Position numbers and translations under genes: made by a program. Shown here one piece after another: positions 34,017 to 41,092 of a DNA stretch of 47,600 nt. Numbering within the stretch: position 1 is the first letter of the stretch; each line of letters begins with the position of its first letter. The notes under the pieces are model-generated. The model saw only the letters and a program-made list of their open reading frames with translations, was not told the origin of the DNA and ran no database searches. Origin of the DNA: Candidatus Nanopelagicales bacterium (GTDB lineage: Bacteria > Actinomycetota > Actinomycetes > S36-B12 > UBA5976); the NCBI GenBank assembly GCA_016463095.1, contig JAEMSA010000009.1:1-47600 (forward strand), written 5' to 3'.

Positions 34017-34504
34017 GTTTTGCTCCAAAAGATATAGCTGACATCACTGTGCAAATAGGCAGAACACCTCGAGGAGTAATTGAGGTTGCTAACCGATGTT
34101 CCTGTGGCAAACCAACTGTGGTGACAACTTCACCAGCATTACCTGACGGCGAACCTTTCCCTACGCATTTCTATTTAACCTGCGCCAATTTAAATTCCAT
34201 GATCGGAACTTTAGAAGCATCAGGACTGATGAAGGAATATGAAGAAAGATTAGTTAGTGATAAAGACTTTGCTGAAAAATACGAAAAAGCACACGTTGAT
34301 TATTTAACTCGGAGAGATAAGCACGGTGTGGTCGAGGAAATAAAAGAAATTTCAGCAGGAGGCATGCCTAATCGCGTTAAATGTTTACACGCTTTAGTGG
34401 CGCATTCTTTGGCAGTAGGACCAGGAATTAATCCGGTAGGAGATGATGCTTTAGTAAGACTTGGTAATTGGGCTACTAAAACTTGTGTGAAGGAAGATTT
34501 ATGA
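34013..34504 (+). CDS. DUF501 family protein
   Basis: This 163-aa conserved protein shows the DUF501 landmarks: VANRCSCGKPTVVTTSPALP, FPTHFYLTCANL, and MPNRVKCLHALVAHSLAVGP with cysteines and histidines that could bind metal. Its function is not established. It overlaps ftsB by 4 bases and the ppx start by 4 bases. Constant linkage to ftsB and ppx in actinobacteria hints at an envelope or stress role, but nothing stronger can be said. Confidence 0.9.
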   Translation: MSFAPKDIADITVQIGRTPRGVIEVANRCSCGKPTVVTTSPALPDGEPFPTHFYLTCANLNSMIGTLEASGLMKEYEERLVSDKDFAEKYEKAHVDYLTRRDKHGVVEEIKEISAGGMPNRVKCLHALVAHSLAVGPGINPVGDDALVRLGNWATKTCVKEDL

Positions 34505-35424
34505 AAAGAGTGGCAGCCATTGATTGTGGAACCAATTCAATTCGTTTACTAATTTCTGATATTGATTCTTCAACAAACATTGCAACTGACGTAATACGAG
34601 AAATGAGAATTGTGCGCTTAGGTGAAGGTGTTGATAAAACAAACGCTTTTTCACCTCGTGCTTTAGAAAGAACTTTTAAAGCAGTCGATGAGTATGAACA
34701 ATTATTACTGAAACATAATGTGGAACACGTTCGATTTGTGGCCACAAGTGCCACCCGTGATGCTCAAAATAAAGCCATGTTTATTAAAGGTGTTATTGAT
34801 CGATTAAGAATTGTTCCAGAAGTAATAGCTGGCGTGGAAGAAGCTGCTTTATCTTTTGATGGGGCAACCAGATCTTTAAGACAAAAACATCTTGCTCCTT
34901 TTCTGGTTATTGATTTAGGTGGAGGATCAACCGAATTAGTAATTGGTGACAAAGATCCATTCGGTGCTTATTCCATGGATGTGGGTTGTGTGCGCATGAC
35001 TGAAAGACACACTCCCGGTGGAAACCCAACCACAGAACAAGAATTAGCCATCAGAACAGATGTAAGAAACGCTTTAAAGGAAGCTGCTAAAAAAGTTGAT
35101 TGGAAAACTGCACAAACTGTTGTGGGCGTGGCCGGAACCATCACCACAGTTGCTGCCCATGTTTTAAAACTAAAAACTTATGACCCAGATGTGTTACATG
35201 GAGCAATTATTACTGCTGAACAAATCAGCCAAACAGCGCAAGATTTTATTTCCTTAACTCCTGCCCAAAGAGGCGCTTTGCCTTATATGCATGAGGGAAG
35301 AATTGAAGTAATTACTGCAGGTTGCATTGTTTTAGATGAAGTTATGAAAGGAATTGGTGCCAAAACCTTAATTGCCAGTGAAAGAGATATTTTGGATGGT
35401 GTTACTTGGTCGCAAGTCCAATAA
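34501..35424 (+). CDS. exopolyphosphatase/guanosine pentaphosphate phosphatase family
   Basis: This ASKHA-fold phosphatase hydrolyses polyphosphate or pppGpp. The 307-aa protein has AAIDCGTNSIRLLI (phosphate 1), VRFVATSATRDA, and FLVIDLGGGSTELVIG (phosphate 2). The start is the ATG at 34501, with AGGAAG upstream, inside the DUF501 stop. It is the short two-domain form, as in mycobacterial Ppx1. It overlaps the uracil-DNA glycosylase start by 19 bases. Confidence 0.92.
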   Translation: MKRVAAIDCGTNSIRLLISDIDSSTNIATDVIREMRIVRLGEGVDKTNAFSPRALERTFKAVDEYEQLLLKHNVEHVRFVATSATRDAQNKAMFIKGVIDRLRIVPEVIAGVEEAALSFDGATRSLRQKHLAPFLVIDLGGGSTELVIGDKDPFGAYSMDVGCVRMTERHTPGGNPTTEQELAIRTDVRNALKEAAKKVDWKTAQTVVGVAGTITTVAAHVLKLKTYDPDVLHGAIITAEQISQTAQDFISLTPAQRGALPYMHEGRIEVITAGCIVLDEVMKGIGAKTLIASERDILDGVTWSQVQ

Positions 35425-36113
35425 AGAATTTAACCCAATTAGAACAAGCAATTTGTAACTGTAAGAAATGTCCTCGACTTGTTAAATGGACTAAAGATGT
35501 GGCGAAAGAAAAAAGAAAATCATATGAAAATGAAACTTATTGGGGAAAACCTGTTCCAGGATTTGGGGACAAAAAACCAAAACTTTTAGTAGTTGGTCTT
35601 GCTCCAGGAGCACATGGTGCTAATAGAACTGGTCGAATTTTCACCGGGGACAGATCTGGGGAATGGTTATTTAGAGCCATGCATAAAGCAGGTTTTGCTA
35701 ATCAAGCTCAATCATTAAACAAAAAAGATGGTTTAAAATTAACGCAAGCTCGGGTAATAACTGCTGTTAGATGTGCCCCACCAGATAATAAGCCAACCAT
35801 TAAAGAAAGAGATACCTGTAATAAGTGGATGGATTTAGAGTGGAAATTTATTGAAAAAGATTTACAAGCAGTGGTGGCATTAGGAAGCTTTGCCTGGAAG
35901 GCAGCAATAGATATTTTGCTGGAACAAGGATTTATTCCACAAGAAAAAGTTAAGTTTTCCCATGGTGCAAAATGTGTTTATCTAAAGCAAAACCATAAAA
36001 TCACACTCTTGGCTAGCTATCACCCAAGTCAGCAAAATACCTTTACTGGCAGACTTACCGAAGCGATGTTGGATCAAGTATTTGGAACCGCTCGCAAACT
36101 GATTACAACCTAA
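35406..36113 (+). CDS. uracil-DNA glycosylase, family 5 (UDGb) type
   Basis: This DNA repair enzyme removes uracil or other deaminated bases. The 235-aa protein has an N-terminal CxxC (CNCKKCPRLV) and two further cysteines (AVRCAPPDNK and ERDTCNKW) that should hold a [4Fe-4S] cluster. The family-5 motif is VVGLAPGAHGANRTGRIFTG followed by DRSGEWL, and a C-terminal motif reads ASYHPSQQNTFTGRLT. The lack of an Asp or Asn in motif A (GLAPGAHG) points to family 5 rather than family 4. The start is a TTG at 35406 inside the ppx 3' end, a somewhat weak start; an internal start would lose the Fe-S cysteines. Confidence 0.87.
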   Translation: MVASPIKNLTQLEQAICNCKKCPRLVKWTKDVAKEKRKSYENETYWGKPVPGFGDKKPKLLVVGLAPGAHGANRTGRIFTGDRSGEWLFRAMHKAGFANQAQSLNKKDGLKLTQARVITAVRCAPPDNKPTIKERDTCNKWMDLEWKFIEKDLQAVVALGSFAWKAAIDILLEQGFIPQEKVKFSHGAKCVYLKQNHKITLLASYHPSQQNTFTGRLTEAMLDQVFGTARKLITT

Positions 36114-36131
36114 AAGTAATCTGTTCCTATT

Positions 36132-36205
36132 GCCCTCGTAGCCCAATCGGCAGAGGCAGCAGACTTAAAATCTGCACAGTGTGGGTTCGAGTCCCACCGA
36201 GGGCA
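36132..36205 (+). tRNA. tRNA with UAA anticodon, short variable loop (nominally tRNA-Leu)
   Basis: The 74-nt cloverleaf has acceptor GCCCTCG/CGAGGGC, discriminator A, no encoded CCA, anticodon stem GCAGA/TCTGC, loop CTTAAAA with anticodon TAA, and T-arm GTGGG-TTCGAGT-CCCAC. The variable loop is only 5 nt (ACAGT), whereas canonical tRNA-Leu is class II with a long variable arm. I recall similar short UAA tRNAs in other actinobacteria, without being sure. Its acceptor stem is identical to that of tRNA-Arg(CCU) at 9772. Confidence 0.85.
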
Positions 36206-36213
36206 CAAGTCGA

Positions 36214-36222
36214 TGTTAATAT
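36214..36222 (+). promoter_or_regulatory. extended -10 box, PKD-like gene (leaderless)
   Basis: TGT followed by TAATAT (36217-36222) forms a TGn-extended -10 box, 6 bases before the ATG at 36229. It lies 8 bases after the tRNA, so the gene has its own promoter. Confidence 0.5.
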
Positions 36223-36228
36223 TTAGTA

Positions 36229-37074
36229 ATGAAATTTAATTCCAAAAAACTTCGCACCATATTGCTTACTTTAACTCTTGTGTTTTCAAGTGTTGCTTTT
36301 TCAACCACTCCAGCTGTTGCAGAACCACAACCAGTTTGTGTTGATACGGGCACAGTAGATGAATCCGGTCAACCAAATTTAAAGTGCACATTGGTGGATT
36401 CAGATCTACCTATTTGCTCAGATGGATTGAAATTTGGTACTAAATGTCAACTAGCTGCAGGTGATACGAATTTCGTTGATTGCACGCCCAATGGGGGAGC
36501 ACTTCCTTGGGAATGTACAGCGCTAGAAGATCAAGATGCAGCAGGTGAAGATAATTCGATATCAATTCCTAATTTCAGTGTTACCCCGGCTGCAGCCGGT
36601 TCACCATCTAAATTCAACTTTGAAGAAGTATTAGCTGCCATTGGACCCTTTGCTTTAAAGAATATTATTTATATAAATTACGGTGATGGCACAGCTTTTG
36701 GTAGTAAAGATGATTTACAAAAACCAGCCGCAGCACCTAAAACCCATGTTTATGAAAAACCTGGCACCTACACTTTAAATGTTTTTGCTTATGTCAAAGA
36801 TGGACCAGATGAATATTATGATTCTGATTCAGTAACAGTTGAAATTGTCGCAGGCAGCAATACCCCAGCACCAACAATTACGGCAACCCCAGCACCTGCT
36901 GCAATCACCAAGGAAGCTTTAGGAATCGAAGTTAAAGACAACTCAGGAACAAATACAAGTGCTGCTTCGCCTGCTGCTGCTCCAGTTCAAGTCAAAACTG
37001 CTGGACCGGTGCAAACAGTGGTAACCGCTGTTACTTCAATATTTAGGTCCATTAGAAATCTCTTCGGTTTCTAG
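36229..37074 (+). CDS. secreted PKD-domain-like protein
   Basis: This 281-aa exported protein has a signal peptide (basic MKFNSKKLR, hydrophobic LLTLTLVFSSVAF, cleavage near TPAVAEP). A Cys-rich segment follows at about residues 35-105 (six or more Cys, likely disulphides). A PKD-like beta domain shows NYGDGTAFG and HVYEKPGTYTLNVFAYV at about 145-205, typical of surface adhesion modules. The Pro/Thr/Ala linker ends in a short basic-hydrophobic helix (SIFRSIRNLFGF). The linker is a plausible target for O-mannosylation by the PMT enzyme at 14475, which is inference. The exact function is unknown. Confidence 0.7.
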   Translation: MKFNSKKLRTILLTLTLVFSSVAFSTTPAVAEPQPVCVDTGTVDESGQPNLKCTLVDSDLPICSDGLKFGTKCQLAAGDTNFVDCTPNGGALPWECTALEDQDAAGEDNSISIPNFSVTPAAAGSPSKFNFEEVLAAIGPFALKNIIYINYGDGTAFGSKDDLQKPAAAPKTHVYEKPGTYTLNVFAYVKDGPDEYYDSDSVTVEIVAGSNTPAPTITATPAPAAITKEALGIEVKDNSGTNTSAASPAAAPVQVKTAGPVQTVVTAVTSIFRSIRNLFGF

Positions 37075-37132
37075 TTCATAATCTGAACAAGAAACCGCCA
37101 GTCTTTTTCTTTAGAGTAATCTGGTTAATAAC

Positions 37133-37708
37133 ATGAAAAATAAATCAATTTTTTTACTACTTTCACTAATTTTTGTAACAGCTTGTTCCAGTGGCAATTC
37201 TGCACGCGGTTCTTTTATCAAAAATGATGCCACCAACTATTTAATGCCAAAATGTCCCAAATCAGAGATTGCTACCACCGAATCAAGAAATCAAATCGCA
37301 CCAGCAGTTTTGCAATGTTTAGGTCATGACGAAATGGTTAATTTGGCAGGGCTACCAAATGATCGGCCTTTAATAATTAGCTTGTGGGCTTCTTGGTGCA
37401 CAGTGTGTGCTGATGATGCGGTGGCATTTAATGCCGCATTTAAGAAACTAAACGATCAAGTTAACTTTCTAGGAATTGCTTACCAAGATAAAGAGCAAGA
37501 TTCAATTACTGCTGCTTACAAATGGCAATTACCTTTTCCAAGTGTGCAAGATCCTAGAAGTTTATTAAGAGACTATTACTCAATAAATGGTTTACCGATA
37601 ACACTTTTATTTGATAAAGAAGGAAAACTAGTAGAAAGAATTATCGGACCAGTGGGAAGCCCCTCAGATTTTATAAACAGAGTTACTGGAAAACTAATTT
37701 CTTACTAA
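37133..37708 (+). CDS. thioredoxin-fold lipoprotein, TlpA/ResA-like
   Basis: This 191-aa exported lipoprotein has a lipobox ending FVTAC (lipidated Cys18) and a thioredoxin fold with the active site WASWCTVC (Cys89/Cys92), then GLPITLLFDKEGK with the cis-Pro. It should reduce or transfer disulphides outside the membrane, for example in cytochrome c maturation. No cytochrome biogenesis gene is adjacent. TAATCT lies 10 bases before the ATG, so the leader would be a few bases at most. It is not obviously in an operon. Confidence 0.86.
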   Translation: MKNKSIFLLLSLIFVTACSSGNSARGSFIKNDATNYLMPKCPKSEIATTESRNQIAPAVLQCLGHDEMVNLAGLPNDRPLIISLWASWCTVCADDAVAFNAAFKKLNDQVNFLGIAYQDKEQDSITAAYKWQLPFPSVQDPRSLLRDYYSINGLPITLLFDKEGKLVERIIGPVGSPSDFINRVTGKLISY

Positions 37709-37709
37709 A

Positions 37710-38159
37710 TTACCAACGCATCTTTACTTGATTACAAGTTGCATGAAGTTGATCTTCTAAAGCAATGATTTGACCATTTAGGTTAGCCCTGACATCAACT
37801 AAATCTGCTGGGTCATAGCTGGCAGCTCTAGCTGCATAAAGATTTGACATTTGTAATAACAATTCAGAACAAACACCGTAAGCAGATTTACTGTAGCCCA
37901 AAATTTTGCTTGCAGCAGCAAATTCTTTGCCTGCCATCTCAGGGGGACCAAATTTTCCTAACACACGAAAATTATGTTCGTTTAAATAATGTTTTTGGTC
38001 CATAATGGCAAAGTTTCTTAAGGCTTGAGTGTTTGCTTTTTTAGAACATTTAGTTCCATCAGCAGAACATTTTGCTTTGGCAATAAAAGCACTGGCAGGA
38101 GAAATTAAGAAAAACGAAAAAGTCACAGCAGTCATGATGACTAAGATTTTCTTCTTCAT
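37710..38159 (-). CDS. unrecognised small secreted protein
   Basis: I do not recognise this 149-aa protein. From ATG 38159 it has a basic start (MKKKILVIM), a hydrophobic stretch and a SPASAFIAKAK cleavage region, so it is exported. The mature domain is alpha-helical looking, with four cysteines (AKCSADGTKC, GVCSELL, HATCNQV) that could form two disulphide bonds. An earlier in-frame ATG at 38186 lies inside the stem of a hairpin and would spoil the signal peptide. It ends 1 base after the convergent TlpA-like gene. Confidence 0.65.
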   Translation of the reverse strand: MKKKILVIMTAVTFSFFLISPASAFIAKAKCSADGTKCSKKANTQALRNFAIMDQKHYLNEHNFRVLGKFGPPEMAGKEFAAASKILGYSKSAYGVCSELLLQMSNLYAARAASYDPADLVDVRANLNGQIIALEDQLHATCNQVKMRW

Positions 38160-38178
38160 TCGGCAACTTTCATTAGTT

Positions 38179-38212
38179 AAGGCCATCTCGCAATTTCTTG
38201 CGAAATGGCCTT
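38179..38212 (-). terminator. long hairpin, possible terminator of the H1-like gene
   Basis: AAGGCCAT plus TCGCAA on one arm pair with TTGCGA plus ATGGCCTT on the other, a 14-bp stem with one mismatch and a TTTC loop. Neither side has a run of Ts, so it is not a classical Rho-independent terminator. It lies just past the H1-like gene, 20 bases upstream of the secreted protein gene. Confidence 0.4.
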
Positions 38213-38244
38213 AAACGTTTAACCAAGCAACTAACTAGCTTTAA

Positions 38245-38583
38245 TTACCAGCTAAGTGGATTGAATGGTGTTGGTGCTGCGTCATCTGCAACTGGTGCAA
38301 CTGGTGCTGCAACCTTTGGAGCAGATTTCTTTGCAGATCTTTTCTTTGAAGTTTTCTTCTTAGAAGATTTCTTTGCAGATTTCTTCTTTGCAGTCTTCTT
38401 CTTTTTAGCGACTTTTTTCTTGGCAACCTTTTTCTTTGAAGATTTCTTTGCAGATTTCTTCTTGGTTACTTTACGCTTTGCTGTTCTTTTCTTAGAAGGT
38501 CTCTTTGCAGATTTCTTCTTTGCTACCTTGCGCTTTGAGCTCTTCTTGCTTGAGCTTTTCTTTGACTTCTTACGTGCTGCCAC
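38245..38583 (-). CDS. histone H1-like Lys/Ala/Ser-rich protein
   Basis: This 112-aa, extremely basic protein is made of repeated KKxAKK, SSKK and KKVAKK units (about residues 5-90), with an acidic-neutral Ala/Pro tail ending PTPFNPLSW. It resembles H1-type C-terminal tails and the Lys-rich tails of actinobacterial HupB, but has no folded HU domain. It should bind DNA or RNA and compact it. GGAGG is 4 bases before the GTG at 38583. The DNA coding the repeats contains exact 26-bp duplications (38363-38388 and 38438-38463), making it prone to length change. It is followed by a hairpin. Confidence 0.85.
   Translation of the reverse strand: MAARKKSKKSSSKKSSKRKVAKKKSAKRPSKKRTAKRKVTKKKSAKKSSKKKVAKKKVAKKKKTAKKKSAKKSSKKKTSKKRSAKKSAPKVAAPVAPVADDAAPTPFNPLSW
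38363..38463 (-). repeat. 26-bp direct repeats in the H1-like gene
   Basis: The 26 bases at 38363-38388 and 38438-38463 are identical, and an 18-base part recurs at 38503-38520. They encode the SAKKSSKK-type units. Confidence 0.85.
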
Positions 38584-38716
38584 TTATCCTCCGTACGGGG
38601 TGGAATTACTTCCAATATTCTCGCACTATATCCATGAAAATATCCAATCAGTACCCACTTTTTTTGGACTTATTTTCTGTGAATTCTCATGCCTCAGCGC
38701 ACTATTCTGGAGTCAC

Positions 38717-39589
38717 ATGAATAACAAAATCTCTACCCGTGGACTAGTGGCGTTGATTGCATCCATGTTGTCCTGGGGATTGGGCAATCCCTTCGCCGAT
38801 ATGGCACTTGATGCATTCAGCATCACACAATTGCTGCTACTGGAGATATCTATTGGTTTTGGTGTTGTTGCTATATATATAGCAATCAAAGCACGCAAAC
38901 TAAAACTGAGTTGGAAGATCGCTTTAGCCCTGGGATTATTGGAACCAGGATTTACCTATCTTTTTGGAAATATTGGTTATGCCAACGGCACTGTTTCTAC
39001 CGGCTTAATCGTGATGGCAACCGAAGTATTTTTTGTTGCCTTGATTGGTGCCCTCTTTTTACGTGAACATATCTCGCTTCGAATTGCTTTATCAATCGTG
39101 ATGGGATTTTTTGGAGTAGTAATTGCGGTTTCCCAAGTTGGCAGCAGTGGGGTAGATAACTGGCTAGGGGTGATGGCATTTCTGGCAGCAGCGCTGTGTG
39201 CTTCTTTTTATGTGATTGTGGCCAGAATTTATGCCACTGAGAACAATGTGGTTGATCTGGTTTTTGGGCAATTATTTTTTGGCACTTTATTTGCTTTAGT
39301 CATATTTTTTGGTACCGGATCAAATTTTAGTAATGCTGACAGCATTGAAAGTAAATATTGGCTAGCTGCTGGGTTAGCTGGTTTATTTGGTGTGGCCATA
39401 CCTTTTTTGCTTTTCAATTACGCCTCAGCTTTGATACCAACCAAATATTCGGCCCTAGCCTTGAATGCCATTCCAGTTGTCGGAATTGGCTTTGGTTTCC
39501 TGCTGGGCAGAGGTGTACCCACCCCAATTCAGGCACTGGGAGGCTTGATTGTTGTGGTGAGTCTCTACGTTGGCACGCGCGAAAAATAG
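38717..39589 (+). CDS. EamA/DMT family transporter
   Basis: This 290-aa membrane protein has about ten helices in two EamA repeats, for example GLVALIASMLSWGLGNPFAD at the start and the second repeat after residue 145. DMT-family members export amino acids, nucleosides or other small metabolites; the substrate cannot be told. The frame stays open far upstream, but that is the antisense of the H1-like gene. The ATG at 38717 has GGAG upstream and fits the family. It is divergent from the H1-like gene. Confidence 0.87.
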   Translation: MNNKISTRGLVALIASMLSWGLGNPFADMALDAFSITQLLLLEISIGFGVVAIYIAIKARKLKLSWKIALALGLLEPGFTYLFGNIGYANGTVSTGLIVMATEVFFVALIGALFLREHISLRIALSIVMGFFGVVIAVSQVGSSGVDNWLGVMAFLAAALCASFYVIVARIYATENNVVDLVFGQLFFGTLFALVIFFGTGSNFSNADSIESKYWLAAGLAGLFGVAIPFLLFNYASALIPTKYSALALNAIPVVGIGFGFLLGRGVPTPIQALGGLIVVVSLYVGTREK

Positions 39590-39657
39590 AAACGTGTTAC
39601 TTTGAAATAAGAGGAAATTAAGATTTCCCCTACTTTCTAAAGGAGAGCAAAATAGAC

Positions 39658-40476
39658 ATGGAATCAAGAAACCCGGTTATTCGTAGATATGCGGATTTTC
39701 AAAAACCAGGATCCGTTCTTGGTAACAACCAAGGAACTGTAATAACTTCAACACCAGTTGAAAGTTCCACCAAAACTTTTCCAGGTACAACTCCTGCTAA
39801 GCCAGGAGAACGCATTGTAACTATGGATGACGTAGTTATGAAATCTTTTGCAATGCTGGCGCTATTGCTCGCCGGTGCCTTTGTGGGCTGGAACGCACCA
39901 GGTTTGGCAATAATTGCGGCTATTGCAGGTTTAGTACTTGGATTGGTTAACACATTTAAAAAGAATGTTTCACCAATTTTGGTTCTGGCCTACGCATTGA
40001 TACAAGGAGTATTTGTAGGAGGAATTTCTTACATTTACCAAAACGCTTTTGCAGCTGATGGAACCAACATTGTGGGCAACACCATTATGTGCACCATTGT
40101 TGCTTTTGGAACAATGCTCTTTTTGTTTAAAACAGGAATCATCAAAGTAGATGCCAAGTTCACCCGCATGATGATGGTGGCAATGGTTTCTTATTTGGTA
40201 ATCGCAGTAATTTCCTTCATCGCTTCCTTCGCGGGTGTTGGTGGCGGTTGGGGCTTTTACGGTGTTGGTGGATTAGGAATTTTACTAGCACTATTTGGAG
40301 TAGGTCTTGCCTCATTTTCATTGATGCTTGATTTCCAATCAATTCGTCAAGCAATTTCTTTGAACTTGCCTGAAAAAGAATCATGGAGATTAGCTTTTGG
40401 TTTAACTGTCACCTTGGTGTGGTTATACCTAGAAATGTTAAGACTATTTGCAATCCTTGCAGGTCGTCGCGACTAG
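39658..40476 (+). CDS. Bax inhibitor-1/YccA family membrane protein
   Basis: This 272-aa protein has a soluble Pro/Thr-rich N-terminal region (about 60 residues) and seven transmembrane helices in the BI-1/YetJ pattern, beginning MDDVVMKSFAMLALLLAGAF and including ALIQGVFVGGISYIYQNAF. The C-terminal part holds acidic residues (LMLDFQSIRQAI, LYLEMLRLF) that in YetJ form the calcium-leak gate. AAGGAGAG precedes the ATG by about 10 bases. It ends in a strong terminator. A calcium or pH-sensitive channel role is family knowledge, not seen here. Confidence 0.88.
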   Translation: MESRNPVIRRYADFQKPGSVLGNNQGTVITSTPVESSTKTFPGTTPAKPGERIVTMDDVVMKSFAMLALLLAGAFVGWNAPGLAIIAAIAGLVLGLVNTFKKNVSPILVLAYALIQGVFVGGISYIYQNAFAADGTNIVGNTIMCTIVAFGTMLFLFKTGIIKVDAKFTRMMMVAMVSYLVIAVISFIASFAGVGGGWGFYGVGGLGILLALFGVGLASFSLMLDFQSIRQAISLNLPEKESWRLAFGLTVTLVWLYLEMLRLFAILAGRRD

Positions 40477-40487
40477 TTAGAAACATA

Positions 40488-40523
40488 AAAAATAGCCTGG
40501 TGAAAAATCACCAGGCTATTTTT
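40488..40523. terminator. bidirectional Rho-independent terminator
   Basis: A perfect 16-bp stem with an AAAA loop (40504-40507) begins with a run of As and ends with five Ts, so it can stop transcription from both directions. It separates the BI-1-family gene from the convergent msrA, whose stop codon lies 3 bases away. Confidence 0.93.
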
Positions 40524-40525
40524 AT

Positions 40526-41044
40526 TTAAACACCTGCTGGGAAAAATACTCCAGTTCGAGCATGGCAGTCATAGCCATTAGGGTTTTTCTTCAAATATTT
40601 TTGATGATAGTCCTCTGCTTCAAAATAAATATGATCAGCTGCAGGAATTATTTCTGTAGTGATTGCATCAAAGCCTTCATTCTTGATGGCTTTTTCATAA
40701 ATTTCTTTGGTCAATAAAGCATCATTTTTTTGTTCATCTGTGGTGTAAAAAACTGCACTTCTGTATTGCGAACCAATATCGTTTCCTTGACGGTTTCCTT
40801 GAGTTGGATCATGAATGGTCCAAAACATTTCCAATAATTGTCTATAACTGACAACTGCTTCATCGAAGACAACTTTTACTGCTTCTGCGTGACCTGTAGT
40901 TCCGGTGCAAACTAATTCATAACTTGGGTTTTGTTTAGCACCACCCATATAGCCAACAGAGGTTTCTATAACGCCATCTGTTTGCCAAAATCTTCTCTCA
41001 GCACCCCAAAAACAACCCAGGGCAAAGTAAGCAGTTTGATTCAT
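40526..41044 (-). CDS. msrA: peptide-methionine (S)-S-oxide reductase
   Basis: MsrA reduces methionine S-sulfoxide in proteins after oxidative damage. The 172-aa protein has the catalytic Cys11 in YFALGCFWGAERRFW, VGYMGGAKQNPSYE, the HAEAVKVVFDE motif and DPTQGNRQGNDIGSQYRSAV. AAGGAGAG lies before the ATG. Its 3' end shares a strong bidirectional terminator with the BI-1-family gene. It appears to be a single-gene unit, transcribed in the same direction as the MFS gene, 48 bases upstream of it. Confidence 0.95.
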   Translation of the reverse strand: MNQTAYFALGCFWGAERRFWQTDGVIETSVGYMGGAKQNPSYELVCTGTTGHAEAVKVVFDEAVVSYRQLLEMFWTIHDPTQGNRQGNDIGSQYRSAVFYTTDEQKNDALLTKEIYEKAIKNEGFDAITTEIIPAADHIYFEAEDYHQKYLKKNPNGYDCHARTGVFFPAGV

Positions 41045-41092
41045 TTATCTCTCCTTACCTAAATTGTGATGCATAAATTACTTTAACGCCAA

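Noticed and set aside
38198-38716. A frame open for 173 codons upstream of the EamA transporter
   Set aside because: It is the antisense of the Lys-rich H1-like gene, which lacks stops on the other strand because of its composition. The ATG at 38717 with GGAG fits the transporter family.
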